From contig ASNI01000015.1 of NCBI GenBank assembly GCA_000404785.1, positions 1-48,871 on the forward strand: a stretch of 48,871 nt of DNA, written 5' to 3'. The notes under the pieces are model-generated. The model ran no database searches. It had not been told where the DNA came from and saw only the letters and a program-made list of their open reading frames with translations. The position numbers were made by a program, and so were the translations under genes. The stretch's first letter is position 1. Every line of letters starts with the position of its first letter. This document shows positions 15,022-24,443 of this stretch, one piece after another. Origin of the DNA: Cloacimonetes bacterium SCGC AAA252-N17 (GTDB lineage: Bacteria > Cloacimonadota > Cloacimonadia > JGIOTU-2).

Positions 15022-17733
15022 TTATTGAATCATCATTTTCTTCACTTCACTGTAATTATCAGTCTTGAGTTGATAGAAATATACTCCATTTGAAAGATTA
15101 TCAGGTGTCCAGGTTTCTGTATAGTCATTAACAAGTCGTTCTCCATTAACAACCTCTGCAACCAATTTCCCAAGGATATTATAAACCTTGAGTTCAACAT
15201 TACGTGCAGTTCCTTCCAAGCCACCTACGCGGAAATTAAATTTTATCTCATTTCCTATTCTTACAGGATTGGGATAACAAGGATTCAGGGCAGAAGTAAT
15301 AATACCCAATTCACCATCATGATTAACATCTATCGGGATATACTTATAGGGACCAAATTCATCATTGGTGCCACCAAAGTTTATTACTTGAAGCCAATAG
15401 TAATATGTGGTATAATACGGGTCTGCTGTTTCATCTGTAAAACTGTATTCAGTAGTCTCTGTTGTAGTTCCTGATCCTGCTATTAAATCAATGTTGATCT
15501 TATCAGCTTCTACAAAAGAATCTTCCGTATTACGATAGATGTTGAATCCATTCACATCCGTTTCACTTGCAGTTGCCCAATAAAGAGAAACAAAACCTGA
15601 TACAGTATTATAAATAGCATTGAAAGTAGAAAGTTCTACAGGTAGTGTGGCAGTTCCGGTATCTGTAATGAGATCCACTACACCATAGGAATCATAGAAT
15701 AGCACATCACTAAAGGAAAGAGTTCCATAAGTGTCAACCAAAGAAAGGAATACAATGTCTGCAATTAATCCTTCTCCTTCAGGTGCCTCGAGAGTATCTG
15801 TGCCGGCTAAGGTATAGGCAATGCTTAAAACCCCTGGAGTAGAACTATCAATCATGAAGCCTATCGCCTCACCACCATTAGTAGTAAGTATGTTCGGTTC
15901 AAAAGTAACCATATTTGAAGCAGAAGCACCTACATAAGCAAGCTCTGTCGGGTCATAGATTACCTCAAACTCGTAGGTATCTAAGTTGTTAACTCCAGTG
16001 CAATACACATCTACTCGTATGTTAGTTCCTGCAGGTTGTGAGGGTATACTTGTCAGATTCTGATTACCATAAGTAGTGGCATCCAGGTCAAATACTATAC
16101 CGGCATCCACATTTGGACCTTTTCCAGAATTTCCTGAACCCGATTTTGGAGGAGGTGTGCCTTCGTGCCAGTGGTCTCCAAATACCTGCAGGTCAGCAGA
16201 ATTTATGACCCCATCTTGCACCAGGTCGTAGATAGCATCCCAATCGGGATCCGTATCAACAAAGTGCCAGTGGTCTCCAATCATCTGCAAGTCTATAGGA
16301 CCTACATAGAAATCATAATTGAAATCACCAGTAAGAAGATCTTCAGTAAGTTTTGCCACGAAAAAATCGGGTAATGATCCGCTGCCTGTTACTGTGAAAG
16401 CTCCAAAAGTCGCTGTTAATCTGAAGTAACCGGTTACATACGAATTACCATCTACATCTACGCTTATACCATAACCTGCATCATAATTACTTCCGCCAGC
16501 TTTTTTTGCCCACTGCCAGTTTCCGTCTGTATCAAGTTTTGCTGCAAAGATATCTGGACTTCCACTGCTTGTTAGTGTGAAAGTTCCAAAAGTTGCTGTC
16601 TCTTTAAAGTCTCCGGTTACATACGAATTACCATCTACATCTACGCTTATACCATAACCGTGATCAATACCAATTCCGCCAGCTTTTTTTGCCCACTGCC
16701 AGTTTCCGTCTGTATCAAGTTTTGTTGCAAAGATATCATCACTTCCACTGCTTGTTAGTGAGTCAACTCCAAAATATGCTGTTCCTTGAAATTTTCCGGT
16801 TACATACGAATTACCATTTGCATCTACGCTTATACCATTGCCTGCATCATAATCAATTCCACCAGCCTGTTTTGCCCACTGCCAGTTTCCGTCTGTATCA
16901 AGTTTTGCGACGAAAACATCGTGCAATCCGCTGGCTGTTAGTGTTGTAGCTCCAAAAGTCGCTGTTGAATCAAATTTTCCGCTGACATACGAATTACTAT
17001 TTGCATCTACGCTTATACTGTAACCGTAATCATAAGTATTAATTCCGTAAGCCTGTTTTGCCCACTGCCAATTTCCGTCTGTATCAAGTTTTGCTGCAAA
17101 AACATCGTAACCTCCACTACTTGTTAGTGTGGTAGTTCCAAAAGTCGCCGTTTCTTGAAAGTTGCCGCTGACAAACGAATTACCATTTGCATCTACGCTT
17201 ATACAACCGCTAAGATCATTACCAACTCCACCAGCTTGTGTTGCCCATTGCCAGTTTCCGTCTGTATCAAGTTTTGCTGCAAAAACATCGTAAAGTCCAC
17301 TACTTGTTAGTGTGGTAGTTCCAAAAGTCGCCGTTTGCTTAAATTGTCCGAAGACATACGAATTACCGTTTGCATCTACGCTTATACCATAGCCTACATC
17401 ATAATCAATTCCGCCAGCCTGTTTTGCCCACTGCCAGTTTCCGTCTATATCAAGTTTTGCCACGTAAACATCGTTACTTCCACTGCTTGTGAGTGTAGTA
17501 GTTCCAAAAGTCGCCGTTCCTGTAAATTGTCCGGTGACATACAAATTACCATTTCCATCTACACTTATACTACGTCCGTTATCAGTACCACTTCCGCCAG
17601 CCTTTTTTACCCACTGCCATTGGGGAGTCTGGGATAGCAATAAACTAGATGAAGCAAACAGCATAAGTAATAAAGCAACTATGAAAACACTTTTTTTCCC
17701 CGAAAATATTCGGGATTTCATTTCATTCAACAT
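15022..17733 (-). CDS. Secreted surface protein: seven-repeat propeller, dockerin-like, cohesin-like and sorting tail
   Basis: 903 residues; AGGAG lies 5 nt before the ATG at 17733, followed by a signal peptide. Residues about 33-463 hold seven tandem repeats of about 54 residues, each opening WQW(A/V)(K/T)(K/Q)A and containing GISVDANGNSYV and ATFG: an SBBP-type seven-bladed beta propeller, one repeat per blade. Residues about 468-528 carry two dockerin-like calcium loops, GDFNYDFYVGPIDLQMIG and QDGVINSADLQVFGDHWH. A cohesin-like domain (about 541-690) nearly matches that of the neighbouring giant protein. A fibronectin-like part (ATASETDVNGFNIYR) and a FlgD-like sorting tail (NPCYPNPVRIGNEI ... 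KKMMIQ) follow. Secreted, surface-held and possibly part of a cohesin-dockerin assembly. Confidence 0.85.
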   Translation of the reverse strand: MLNEMKSRIFSGKKSVFIVALLLMLFASSSLLLSQTPQWQWVKKAGGSGTDNGRSISVDGNGNLYVTGQFTGTATFGTTTLTSSGSNDVYVAKLDIDGNWQWAKQAGGIDYDVGYGISVDANGNSYVFGQFKQTATFGTTTLTSSGLYDVFAAKLDTDGNWQWATQAGGVGNDLSGCISVDANGNSFVSGNFQETATFGTTTLTSSGGYDVFAAKLDTDGNWQWAKQAYGINTYDYGYSISVDANSNSYVSGKFDSTATFGATTLTASGLHDVFVAKLDTDGNWQWAKQAGGIDYDAGNGISVDANGNSYVTGKFQGTAYFGVDSLTSSGSDDIFATKLDTDGNWQWAKKAGGIGIDHGYGISVDVDGNSYVTGDFKETATFGTFTLTSSGSPDIFAAKLDTDGNWQWAKKAGGSNYDAGYGISVDVDGNSYVTGYFRLTATFGAFTVTGSGSLPDFFVAKLTEDLLTGDFNYDFYVGPIDLQMIGDHWHFVDTDPDWDAIYDLVQDGVINSADLQVFGDHWHEGTPPPKSGSGNSGKGPNVDAGIVFDLDATTYGNQNLTSIPSQPAGTNIRVDVYCTGVNNLDTYEFEVIYDPTELAYVGASASNMVTFEPNILTTNGGEAIGFMIDSSTPGVLSIAYTLAGTDTLEAPEGEGLIADIVFLSLVDTYGTLSFSDVLFYDSYGVVDLITDTGTATLPVELSTFNAIYNTVSGFVSLYWATASETDVNGFNIYRNTEDSFVEADKINIDLIAGSGTTTETTEYSFTDETADPYYTTYYYWLQVINFGGTNDEFGPYKYIPIDVNHDGELGIITSALNPCYPNPVRIGNEIKFNFRVGGLEGTARNVELKVYNILGKLVAEVVNGERLVNDYTETWTPDNLSNGVYFYQLKTDNYSEVKKMMIQ
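15751..16111 (-). repeat. Cohesin-domain DNA shared with the neighbouring gene (copy B)
   Basis: Aligns gap-free to 14242-14602 at offset 1509. It codes the stretch from GIVFDLD to about FLSLV. Confidence 0.85.
16345..17640 (-). repeat. Seven tandem repeats of about 162-186 bp (SBBP propeller blades)
   Basis: The DNA phrase 'gcccactgccagtttccgtctgtatcaag' and its variants recur through this region at blade spacing, within the coding frame of the minus-strand surface protein. The repeats are coding, not intergenic. Confidence 0.85.
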
Positions 17734-18064
17734 TTTTTCTCCTAATAAGTTATAATTTTTTTGGGGTTAATATAATTATTCTATCCCGATACACCTACCA
17801 TTTTGGTAGACAGGTCGGGATGGATGCCTATCAATGACATTAACTTCTTATGCCCTACAAACCAAAGTGGGCGGACTCCTATCTTTGACATTACCATTCT
17901 CAGCTTCCTTTCTTTTTTTCTTGACAGCATGAATCCGGGTTTTCCGTATAACGAATAATGGCATAATGGAAATAGGTCATTTTTATTGATTCCTCTTTTC
18001 ATGTCATACTTACAGGGCTGTTAGTGGACCCGCCAAAGTCAATAGCTAATAGCCCCTTCTCTTT
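17734..18064. other. Intergenic region with inverted-repeat hairpin, no gene seen
   Basis: Holds a nested hairpin (17783-17821: ATCCCGA with TCGGGAT, inside it CTACCA with TGGTAG) and an imperfect inverted pair around 17868-17880 and 18025-18040 (GTGGGCGGACTC against GTGGACCCGCC). These look like small dispersed intergenic repeats. A minus-strand AATTATATTAAC near 17767-17776 could contribute to a promoter for the surface gene. No open frame is convincing. Confidence 0.5.
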
Positions 18065-18907
18065 TTATAAAATTTTTTCCATATTCTTAAACTCTTCTAA
18101 GGTTATTGCTTTTTGCCAATACATATTAAAAGTTTCTTTTAAAGCTTTTGATAAATCAGGATGTTCTACAATCATTGTAGTTAAACTTGGCTTTGATGTT
18201 ATCTTATCTTGGAATGCAATTATTACTATTTTTTCATCAAAAATCATCATTTTCATTGGCAATTCATTGGCAATTTTTACTTCCTCACCAGCAGAGATAA
18301 ATGTTTCAATATTTTTTAAGAATTCCAATTTCCTTGCATCATCAACCTCATATATTGATTTAAATGTTATACCTATTTTTAATTTATTAAATTCTTCTCT
18401 TTTCGATATTGAATCTTGATTTATATTCATCGCATAAGGAGCTTTATTAAAAGCTAACTCCTCATATTTTACCATTCTCTCCAAAGATTCTACTTTTTCA
18501 ACTAATCTACTTCTTTCTCTTATTACCTGTATATAATCCAAAGGGTCTGTGTTTTCTTTTTCAGAATGGTAGAATGGAAATAGAGTTTCAGACAACTTTG
18601 ATATAAGAGTTTTTTTATTTTCAAATTCTTGTTGGTAATCATGTTGGAGTTTTTGTAATATTCCATTAAAGGCAGTTTCAGGATTTGCAGGAGAATATTT
18701 TTTAACACCACCCAATATCTCAACACATAATCCCTTTTTAACCAACTGATTTAGTATCTCATAAGTTTTTGAACGGGATATTCCAGAAAGTCTTGAAATT
18801 TCAGAAGCGGTAAAACTCTTTTTTTTAAGTAAATTAAGATAAATTACAGCTTCGGATTTTGTTAATCCAATTTTAATTAAATCCGAAATAGAAAAATTTT
18901 CATTCAT
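18065..18907 (-). CDS. TrmB-family transcriptional regulator
   Basis: 280 residues. The N-terminal winged helix (about 10-75) has the TrmB pattern GLTKSEAVIYLNLL and a recognition helix in SGISRSKTYEILNQLVKKGL. A coiled-coil stretch follows (about 85-115), then the TrmB C-terminal domain (about 125-280), which in relatives binds sugars or acts in dimerisation. TrmB regulators often control sugar uptake or central metabolism, mostly in archaea but also in anaerobic bacteria. It is transcribed in the same direction as the two giant surface genes, with a 331-bp gap. Control of those genes is possible but only positional. Confidence 0.85.
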   Translation of the reverse strand: MNENFSISDLIKIGLTKSEAVIYLNLLKKKSFTASEISRLSGISRSKTYEILNQLVKKGLCVEILGGVKKYSPANPETAFNGILQKLQHDYQQEFENKKTLISKLSETLFPFYHSEKENTDPLDYIQVIRERSRLVEKVESLERMVKYEELAFNKAPYAMNINQDSISKREEFNKLKIGITFKSIYEVDDARKLEFLKNIETFISAGEEVKIANELPMKMMIFDEKIVIIAFQDKITSKPSLTTMIVEHPDLSKALKETFNMYWQKAITLEEFKNMEKIL

Positions 18908-19144
18908 ATATTACTAAGCCTTTCTTTTCTTCGCCACACCTAAAAAGTGTGTTGTCATCTTTAGGGGACAAAATAATTTTTATAAAATCTACTTGTCAAG
19001 AAAAATTAATTTTTCTGATAAATATTCACTTTGTCCTGTTTTTATATAACTCCCCTAACTATATTATAAATTGTTGGAATTTTGAGTTGTATAAATTAAT
19101 AATGCGAATTAATTGGAAATGTTACATTCTAATAAATATATAAT

Positions 19145-19501
19145 TTATTTATACCACTCAGTACCCTTGAATTCCTCAGATATTTCCTGGTTTAACGGAT
19201 CATCATATCCCATTTTTTCAAGTGCATCAAACCATTCATCGCGTTTGGAGCCAGGTAATTTCTTCCCACACCAGGAGCAGTATTCAATTATTTCATACGT
19301 ACCCGAACCATCATGAATAAGTATTCCATACTCGTCAAAAATACTGGAATTATACAGTAATTTATCCGGACATTGAAGCGCATCCTCGCAAGTCGGGCAC
19401 ACAAATTCCACTTCCTGTTTCATGCGTTCGCAGCAATGCTGAATGTTTTCTACTTTTGCAGACTCAAACTCGAGGAGAAGTACACGTGCATTTTTGGACA
19501 T
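19145..19501 (-). CDS. Small Cys-rich protein (resembles DUF6980)
   Basis: 118 residues starting at the ATG at 19501, 1 nt after the TGA of the upstream membrane gene, with AAAGGA as ribosome site. It contains HCCERM, CPTCEDALQC and YCSWCGKKLP, pairs that could form one or two zinc sites, and a C-terminal acidic stretch. The pattern (DEYGILIHDG, CGKKLP, SKRDEWFD, DDPLNQEIPEEF-like end) resembles DUF6980 proteins as I remember them. The function is unknown. An in-frame extension to 19567 only overlaps the neighbour and is rejected. Confidence 0.6.
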   Translation of the reverse strand: MSKNARVLLLEFESAKVENIQHCCERMKQEVEFVCPTCEDALQCPDKLLYNSSIFDEYGILIHDGSGTYEIIEYCSWCGKKLPGSKRDEWFDALEKMGYDDPLNQEISEEFKGTEWYK

Positions 19502-19502
19502 C

Positions 19503-20315
19503 TCAGTCCTTTCTCTCAAGATCCCAATCCGAACGCAGGGCATTGATATAAATGATCGCAAAAACAAAACTTCCTATTCCGAGGATTGCATACAACACTA
19601 CTTCAAAGATAGAAAAAGGCAATCCAAAATATGGGGAAATAAGCGCACCAAGCAATACAGAAAATCCAAGAAATCCCATTTTCATCAGCAGAATGCCCGA
19701 AAGCAGATAACCTAATTTTTTATTTTGGAACAGCTTGATCGCGGTAAGAATGAGCAGGGGAATGAAAAAAGACAGATCGAAAACAAATATCGAATTCCCA
19801 TCAGGTTGAATTTTATCGATCATTGAAGGAATGATAATTTTCAGCCAGGTAACAATAAATAAAATTGCCAGCAAAAGCAGGAAAACAGCGATGGGTTTTC
19901 TTGGAATATGCTCGGTACGCACTTCAATAAAATAATCCAGATCGATGGAACTGAAGAATATGATCAAACTGAACAAAGACAAACTAAAGATCGCGATGTA
20001 GCACAGGAAGAACAGAGAATACACTCTGTCAAAAGCATATATGCCGTATGCATAAAGAAGGTATCCGATAAGTGCGATCCACACAAGATATATCTTTTCT
20101 GATGAATTCCGAAGTTTCACCAGCACTATCAGGAGCAGAATAGAAACAACTAATGACACTACATCCTGGCTGAGTGTTCCTGAAAATAATGTATCAGGAA
20201 CGAAAGTGCGATAGATACGCATGTTAAGAATGCTGTAGAGCGAAACGATGAAAGTTATTAAAATCAAGAGTGATGTGAGTACCTCGAGCGTCTTAATGTA
20301 TTTAGTTTTCAGCAC
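19503..20315 (-). CDS. Polytopic membrane protein of unknown function
   Basis: 270 residues with about eight hydrophobic segments (for example VLTSLLILITFIVSLYSIL and AVFLLLLAILFIVTWL) and almost no soluble domain. No family is recognised. The start is GTG at 20315, chosen because AGGAGG lies 8 nt upstream. Its last bases touch the start of the Cys-rich 118-residue protein, so both are made from one transcript. It is transcribed divergently from the YchF-like gene. It may be a sensor or transport-like membrane partner of the Cys-rich protein. Confidence 0.6.
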   Translation of the reverse strand: MLKTKYIKTLEVLTSLLILITFIVSLYSILNMRIYRTFVPDTLFSGTLSQDVVSLVVSILLLIVLVKLRNSSEKIYLVWIALIGYLLYAYGIYAFDRVYSLFFLCYIAIFSLSLFSLIIFFSSIDLDYFIEVRTEHIPRKPIAVFLLLLAILFIVTWLKIIIPSMIDKIQPDGNSIFVFDLSFFIPLLILTAIKLFQNKKLGYLLSGILLMKMGFLGFSVLLGALISPYFGLPFSIFEVVLYAILGIGSFVFAIIYINALRSDWDLERKD

Positions 20316-20500
20316 GATGTGCCTCCTGGAAAGTTCATGTAAAACTTAGAAAATTATTATTATTGTTCGTCAAGAAATACAGAATTTTAACCACATAATA
20401 TTTAAGAATCTGATAATCTATCATTCTAATAGATTATTTCTATTCCCTCTGATTTTCAATAATAATTGACGAATATATACTACTTTAGGAAAGTTATGCC

Positions 20501-21568
20501 ATGATAAAAATCGGACTTGTTGGTCTTCCCAAAAGTGGAAAAACTACTATCTTCAATGCTGTAACAGGCAGTGAAGCAGAAACTTCGGATTATTATTCCG
20601 GAGCAACAAAACCAAACCTCGCAACTGTCGAAGTGGCTGATGAGCGTCTCGATTATCTCGAAGGAATATACGATCCTCATAAAAAGATATTCGCTACTAT
20701 TGAATACATAGACTTCATTGGCATCAAGCACGATGAGGTAAAGAAGGAAATATTTTCCGGCGAGTTGCTCAGCATCATCCGAATGGTAAATGCGCTCGGA
20801 TTGGTCGTTCGCGGTTTTGATGTGCCCGGCTCTCCTGCTCAACCCGAACAAGACATTGAAACTCTTGAAACAGAATTCCTCTTTTCTGACCTGGCAATAT
20901 GCGAAAAAAAAGTGGACTCCCTCAGCAAACAATATACAAAGGGCGGCAAGAATCCCGATATTGAAAAAGAACTGAAGCTCTTTCAAAAATGTTATGATTG
21001 TTTGAGCGAGAATAAAATGCTTAAAACATTGGAGGAGTTCTCGTCTTACGAAGAAAAAGTCCTTCGCGGTTTCCAATTTCTCACCCTCAAGCCAATGTTC
21101 GTGATCCTCAATGTGGATGAAGAGATTTTTGGAAAGAACCGGCAGCTAAAGGACAAGCTTTCTGAAAAGTATAAGATCGTCGAGACCGCAGGAAAATTTG
21201 AGATGGAACTTCACCAGCTTGAAGAAGCGGAAGCACTTGAGTTCATGGAAGAGTACAACATCAAAGAATCTGCAGTAAATAAATTGACAAGAATTTCATA
21301 TGACACTTTGGGCTTGATCAGCTTCTTCACCATTGGCAAGGATGAAGTCCGCTCATGGACGCTCAAAAATGGAGAAACTGCACTTGATGCGGCTGCAGAA
21401 GTTCACACTGATCTTGCTCGCGGATTCATTCGGGCTGAGCGTTTCACCTTTGATGATCTCAAGGAATGCGGCTCGGAAAAAGAGCTGAAAGCATCGGGAA
21501 AATTTCATCTTGAAGGAAAAGAATATGTTGTTCAAGATGGCGATATCATTTGCATTCGCCACAATTAA
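20501..21568 (+). CDS. YchF/Obg-type GTPase or ATPase with TGS domain
   Basis: 355 residues. P-loop GLPKSGKTT (8-16), a switch region around DFIGI (YchF proteins have DIAGL), and an LNVDEE element where YchF has its NxxE specificity motif that favours ATP. Residues about 275-355 form the C-terminal TGS domain (FFTIGKDEVRSWTLKNGETA). Length and order fit YchF, but the G3 motif departs from the standard sequence, so this may be a divergent or second YchF. YchF binds ribosomes and affects oxidative-stress response. It starts the housekeeping block; FtsK follows 5 nt after its stop. Confidence 0.82.
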   Translation: MIKIGLVGLPKSGKTTIFNAVTGSEAETSDYYSGATKPNLATVEVADERLDYLEGIYDPHKKIFATIEYIDFIGIKHDEVKKEIFSGELLSIIRMVNALGLVVRGFDVPGSPAQPEQDIETLETEFLFSDLAICEKKVDSLSKQYTKGGKNPDIEKELKLFQKCYDCLSENKMLKTLEEFSSYEEKVLRGFQFLTLKPMFVILNVDEEIFGKNRQLKDKLSEKYKIVETAGKFEMELHQLEEAEALEFMEEYNIKESAVNKLTRISYDTLGLISFFTIGKDEVRSWTLKNGETALDAAAEVHTDLARGFIRAERFTFDDLKECGSEKELKASGKFHLEGKEYVVQDGDIICIRHN

Positions 21569-21573
21569 AAATT

Positions 21574-23796
21574 ATGAAAAATAAAGATAAAGAAAAGAAA
21601 CCAAGATCGAAACTGATACTCGGTTTTATACTCATCGCACTTGGCGCCTTGCTGTTCTTTTCATTGCTCTCATTCACTTACGATGATATTATAAGTTTGA
21701 AACAAGCAGAGCTCTCTTTCAGAAAGATCATTACATTGGATTTCCCCTACACGCGAAATATGATCGGTCCTTTTGGTGCAGGATTGGCATGGGTATTCCA
21801 GATAGTCTTCAGCGAACCATTCAGTTTTTTCCTTTCGGTATTCCTATTTATCACAGGCATACTCTATATTTTCGGCTCGAAAATTGAAAATCTTACACAC
21901 AAACTCGTCTTCATTTTTCTCTTTTTCGTCTGGCTGACACTGTTCTATCTTTCCGTAGGAGGAGCATTTCCGATCTGCAGAGGAATCGTATTTACATTCA
22001 TCATTAATAAGATATTCTATCCTATTTTCAACAGCGCTGGTTCTGCAATTGTGCTTGGTCTCGCTCTTTTCGGAACTATCATATTCATTTTTGAAGCGCA
22101 TAATATTTTAAATTTCTTCAAATTCCTTTTTTCTCGTCCTGAAAGAAAATTTAAGCTCGGGAAAGAACGAAAGAAGAAACCTTCAATTTCTTACAAAAAG
22201 CATGAAGAAGAAATAGAGCCTCCAGTTCGGAAAGCCAAAAAAGAAAAAAAGAGAAAAGATAAGAAAAAGAAAATAGAACCCGTTGCCACAAAAGTTCCAG
22301 AAGCTACTGATGAAGACGAAACATCATATCCCCTGCCGAATTATCATAAAATACTACAGGACTCTCCTTCAATGACCAAACATGCAATGGAGGAGAAGAA
22401 AAAAGAGATCGAAGAAAAAAGCAAGCTACTTCAATCAAAACTCAAGGAATTTGATATTGAAGGCGATGTGGTGAACGTGAACATCGGACCTGTCATCACG
22501 CAATACGAGCTCCGTCCTGCACCGGGCACAAAGATCAGCAAATATACTTCTCTTGCCGACGACCTTGCGCTTGCATTAAAAGCAAAGAGTATCCGCATCG
22601 TTGCTCCAATTCCGGGTAAAGACACTATCGGATTTGAGATCCCAAATAATAAGTCGGAATTCATTTATCTGAAAGAAGTGCTTGATACCGATGAAGTGAA
22701 AAATAATCCTTCTCCCACACTTATTGCCCTTGGCAAAAACATCACCGGCGAGCCGGTCGTGACCGACTTGAAAGATCTGCGACATCTTCTCATTGCCGGA
22801 GAAACAGGTTCCGGAAAAAGCGTGTGCCTTAATGCTATTTTGAACACCATTCTTTACCGAGCTCATCCCGATCAGGTTCGTCTTATCCTTTTTGATCCCA
22901 AGAAAATCGAACTATCGCTTTATAAAAAAGTTCCTCACCTCGTGAAAGAAGTCATTACGGATTTTGAGGATGTGGTCCATCTTCTTAACTGGGCTGTGAA
23001 TGAGATGGAGCATAGATATGATGCGCTGGCAAAATATCATGTGCGTGATCTTGCAAGCTACAATGAAATGTGTATTGAAAAGAAGAAGGAAAGAGAAAAG
23101 CTGAAAATGGAGGAGCTTCCTGACCAAGAAGAGCTTCCAGAAACAATGCCCTATCTTGTCATTGTTGTAGATGAGCTTGCTGACCTGATGCAAAAGATGG
23201 CAAAGGATATCGAACGCCCTATCCAGCGTCTTGCAGGAATGGCACGAGCAGTAGGGATATATCTCATTTTCGCCACTCAGAGGCCCTCTGTAAATGTTAT
23301 CAATGGCGTGATAAAGGCGAACTTCCCTTCGCGAATCTCCTTCCATGTTTCGTCAAAAACTGACTCCAGAACAATCCTCGATATGAATGGTGCAGAAAAA
23401 CTCCTTGGCAATGGTGATATGCTCTTCTCACCCCTTGGCAGAAAACCCCCGATCCGAGTACACGGTTCATACGTAAGCACAGACGAGGCGAAAAAGTTGG
23501 TCGGTTATCTTGCGCAATTTCCTAAGCCCTATATGGACATCAAACTTCCTACAGAAAGGGATGATGATCTAGATTTTGCTTATGATGATGACCTTTTCCC
23601 GCAAGCAGTTCGCTATGCTGTTGAGAAAAAATATGCGTCCATTTCCATGATGCAGAGAAAATTTAGGATCGGTTATGCACGTGCAGGACGTCTCATTGAT
23701 CAGATGCAGCGAGCCGGATACGTGCAGGATGCAGAGGGAAGCAAACCCAGAAAAGTACTTATCAGCCAAGATGATTTTGACAGATTAGGATATTAA
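21574..23796 (+). CDS. ftsK: FtsK/SpoIIIE DNA translocase
   Basis: 740 residues from the ATG at 21574. Four to five N-terminal membrane segments (about 10-190) anchor it at the septum. A Lys-rich linker (about 195-260) is short for FtsK. The alpha/beta motor has Walker A GETGSGKS (409-416) and Walker B VIVVDELADL near 533. The C-terminal gamma domain (about 675-740) is a winged helix that reads polar DNA sequences (SISMMQRKFRIGYARAGRL). It pumps chromosomal DNA through the closing septum and activates dimer resolution. It starts 5 nt after the previous stop, and LolA follows directly at its stop codon. Alternative start 21550 would overlap the previous gene. Confidence 0.95.
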   Translation: MKNKDKEKKPRSKLILGFILIALGALLFFSLLSFTYDDIISLKQAELSFRKIITLDFPYTRNMIGPFGAGLAWVFQIVFSEPFSFFLSVFLFITGILYIFGSKIENLTHKLVFIFLFFVWLTLFYLSVGGAFPICRGIVFTFIINKIFYPIFNSAGSAIVLGLALFGTIIFIFEAHNILNFFKFLFSRPERKFKLGKERKKKPSISYKKHEEEIEPPVRKAKKEKKRKDKKKKIEPVATKVPEATDEDETSYPLPNYHKILQDSPSMTKHAMEEKKKEIEEKSKLLQSKLKEFDIEGDVVNVNIGPVITQYELRPAPGTKISKYTSLADDLALALKAKSIRIVAPIPGKDTIGFEIPNNKSEFIYLKEVLDTDEVKNNPSPTLIALGKNITGEPVVTDLKDLRHLLIAGETGSGKSVCLNAILNTILYRAHPDQVRLILFDPKKIELSLYKKVPHLVKEVITDFEDVVHLLNWAVNEMEHRYDALAKYHVRDLASYNEMCIEKKKEREKLKMEELPDQEELPETMPYLVIVVDELADLMQKMAKDIERPIQRLAGMARAVGIYLIFATQRPSVNVINGVIKANFPSRISFHVSSKTDSRTILDMNGAEKLLGNGDMLFSPLGRKPPIRVHGSYVSTDEAKKLVGYLAQFPKPYMDIKLPTERDDDLDFAYDDDLFPQAVRYAVEKKYASISMMQRKFRIGYARAGRLIDQMQRAGYVQDAEGSKPRKVLISQDDFDRLGY

Positions 23797-24432
23797 ATGA
23801 AAAAATATTTTGTAATACTCTTTGCTGTGATACTTGTGTGCAATGCCCTTAATGCAAATGAAGAACTCCTTGAGAAATTCCTCAAGATCAATGAAAAAAT
23901 CACAACATTTAAGGCAAATTTCGAGCAGAGAAATTACTGGCCGGAAAGCGAAATCGAGCACTTCTCATTTGGTAATCTTTACACCAAAGAAGATAAGATA
24001 AAGCTCGAATTTTACTATCCCGAGCCACAGACAATGCTCGGCACAGAAGACGATTTGAGATTCTACTTCCCTGAAAGAAAACAACTGCTTATTCAGGACT
24101 GGAGTTACTGGCAAAATTTGATAAATCCTGAACTTCTCGCCAAAGAATATATTGATTATTGCGAATTGAAATCGACAGAAAAATATAAAAATGTCACAAT
24201 TTTCACTTTCAAACCAACTGAGGTGATGAGTGATTTCTCCGAGCTTGTTATCCAATTTTCCAATCAGGATTCCCTTATCGAAGTGATCGAATACATGGAT
24301 AATTATGATAATGAGGTTGGTTTCAAGTTCACGAATCAAGTTATCAATGAAGCACTTCCTGACAGCATCTTTACATTAGAAATTCCCCAGAACGTTTCAG
24401 TTGTTGATCAAAGAACAACTCAGGAGAATTAG
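23797..24432 (+). CDS. lolA: LolA-like outer-membrane lipoprotein carrier
   Basis: 211 residues with an N-terminal signal peptide (MKKYFVILFAVILVCNALNA, cut before NEELLEKF) and the LolA half-barrel pattern (ITTFKANFEQRNYWPE ... FYYPEPQTML ... LLIQDWSYW). A periplasmic chaperone that carries lipoproteins from the inner to the outer membrane, so it supports a Gram-negative envelope. The FtsK-LolA order is common in FCB genomes. It begins immediately after the FtsK stop. Confidence 0.85.
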   Translation: MKKYFVILFAVILVCNALNANEELLEKFLKINEKITTFKANFEQRNYWPESEIEHFSFGNLYTKEDKIKLEFYYPEPQTMLGTEDDLRFYFPERKQLLIQDWSYWQNLINPELLAKEYIDYCELKSTEKYKNVTIFTFKPTEVMSDFSELVIQFSNQDSLIEVIEYMDNYDNEVGFKFTNQVINEALPDSIFTLEIPQNVSVVDQRTTQEN

Positions 24433-24443
24433 CAGGTGATACT

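Noticed and set aside
16345..17640. Regular repeats that might suggest a CRISPR array
   Set aside because: The repeats are longer than 150 bp, degenerate, in frame, and code seven propeller blades; there are no spacers and no cas genes.
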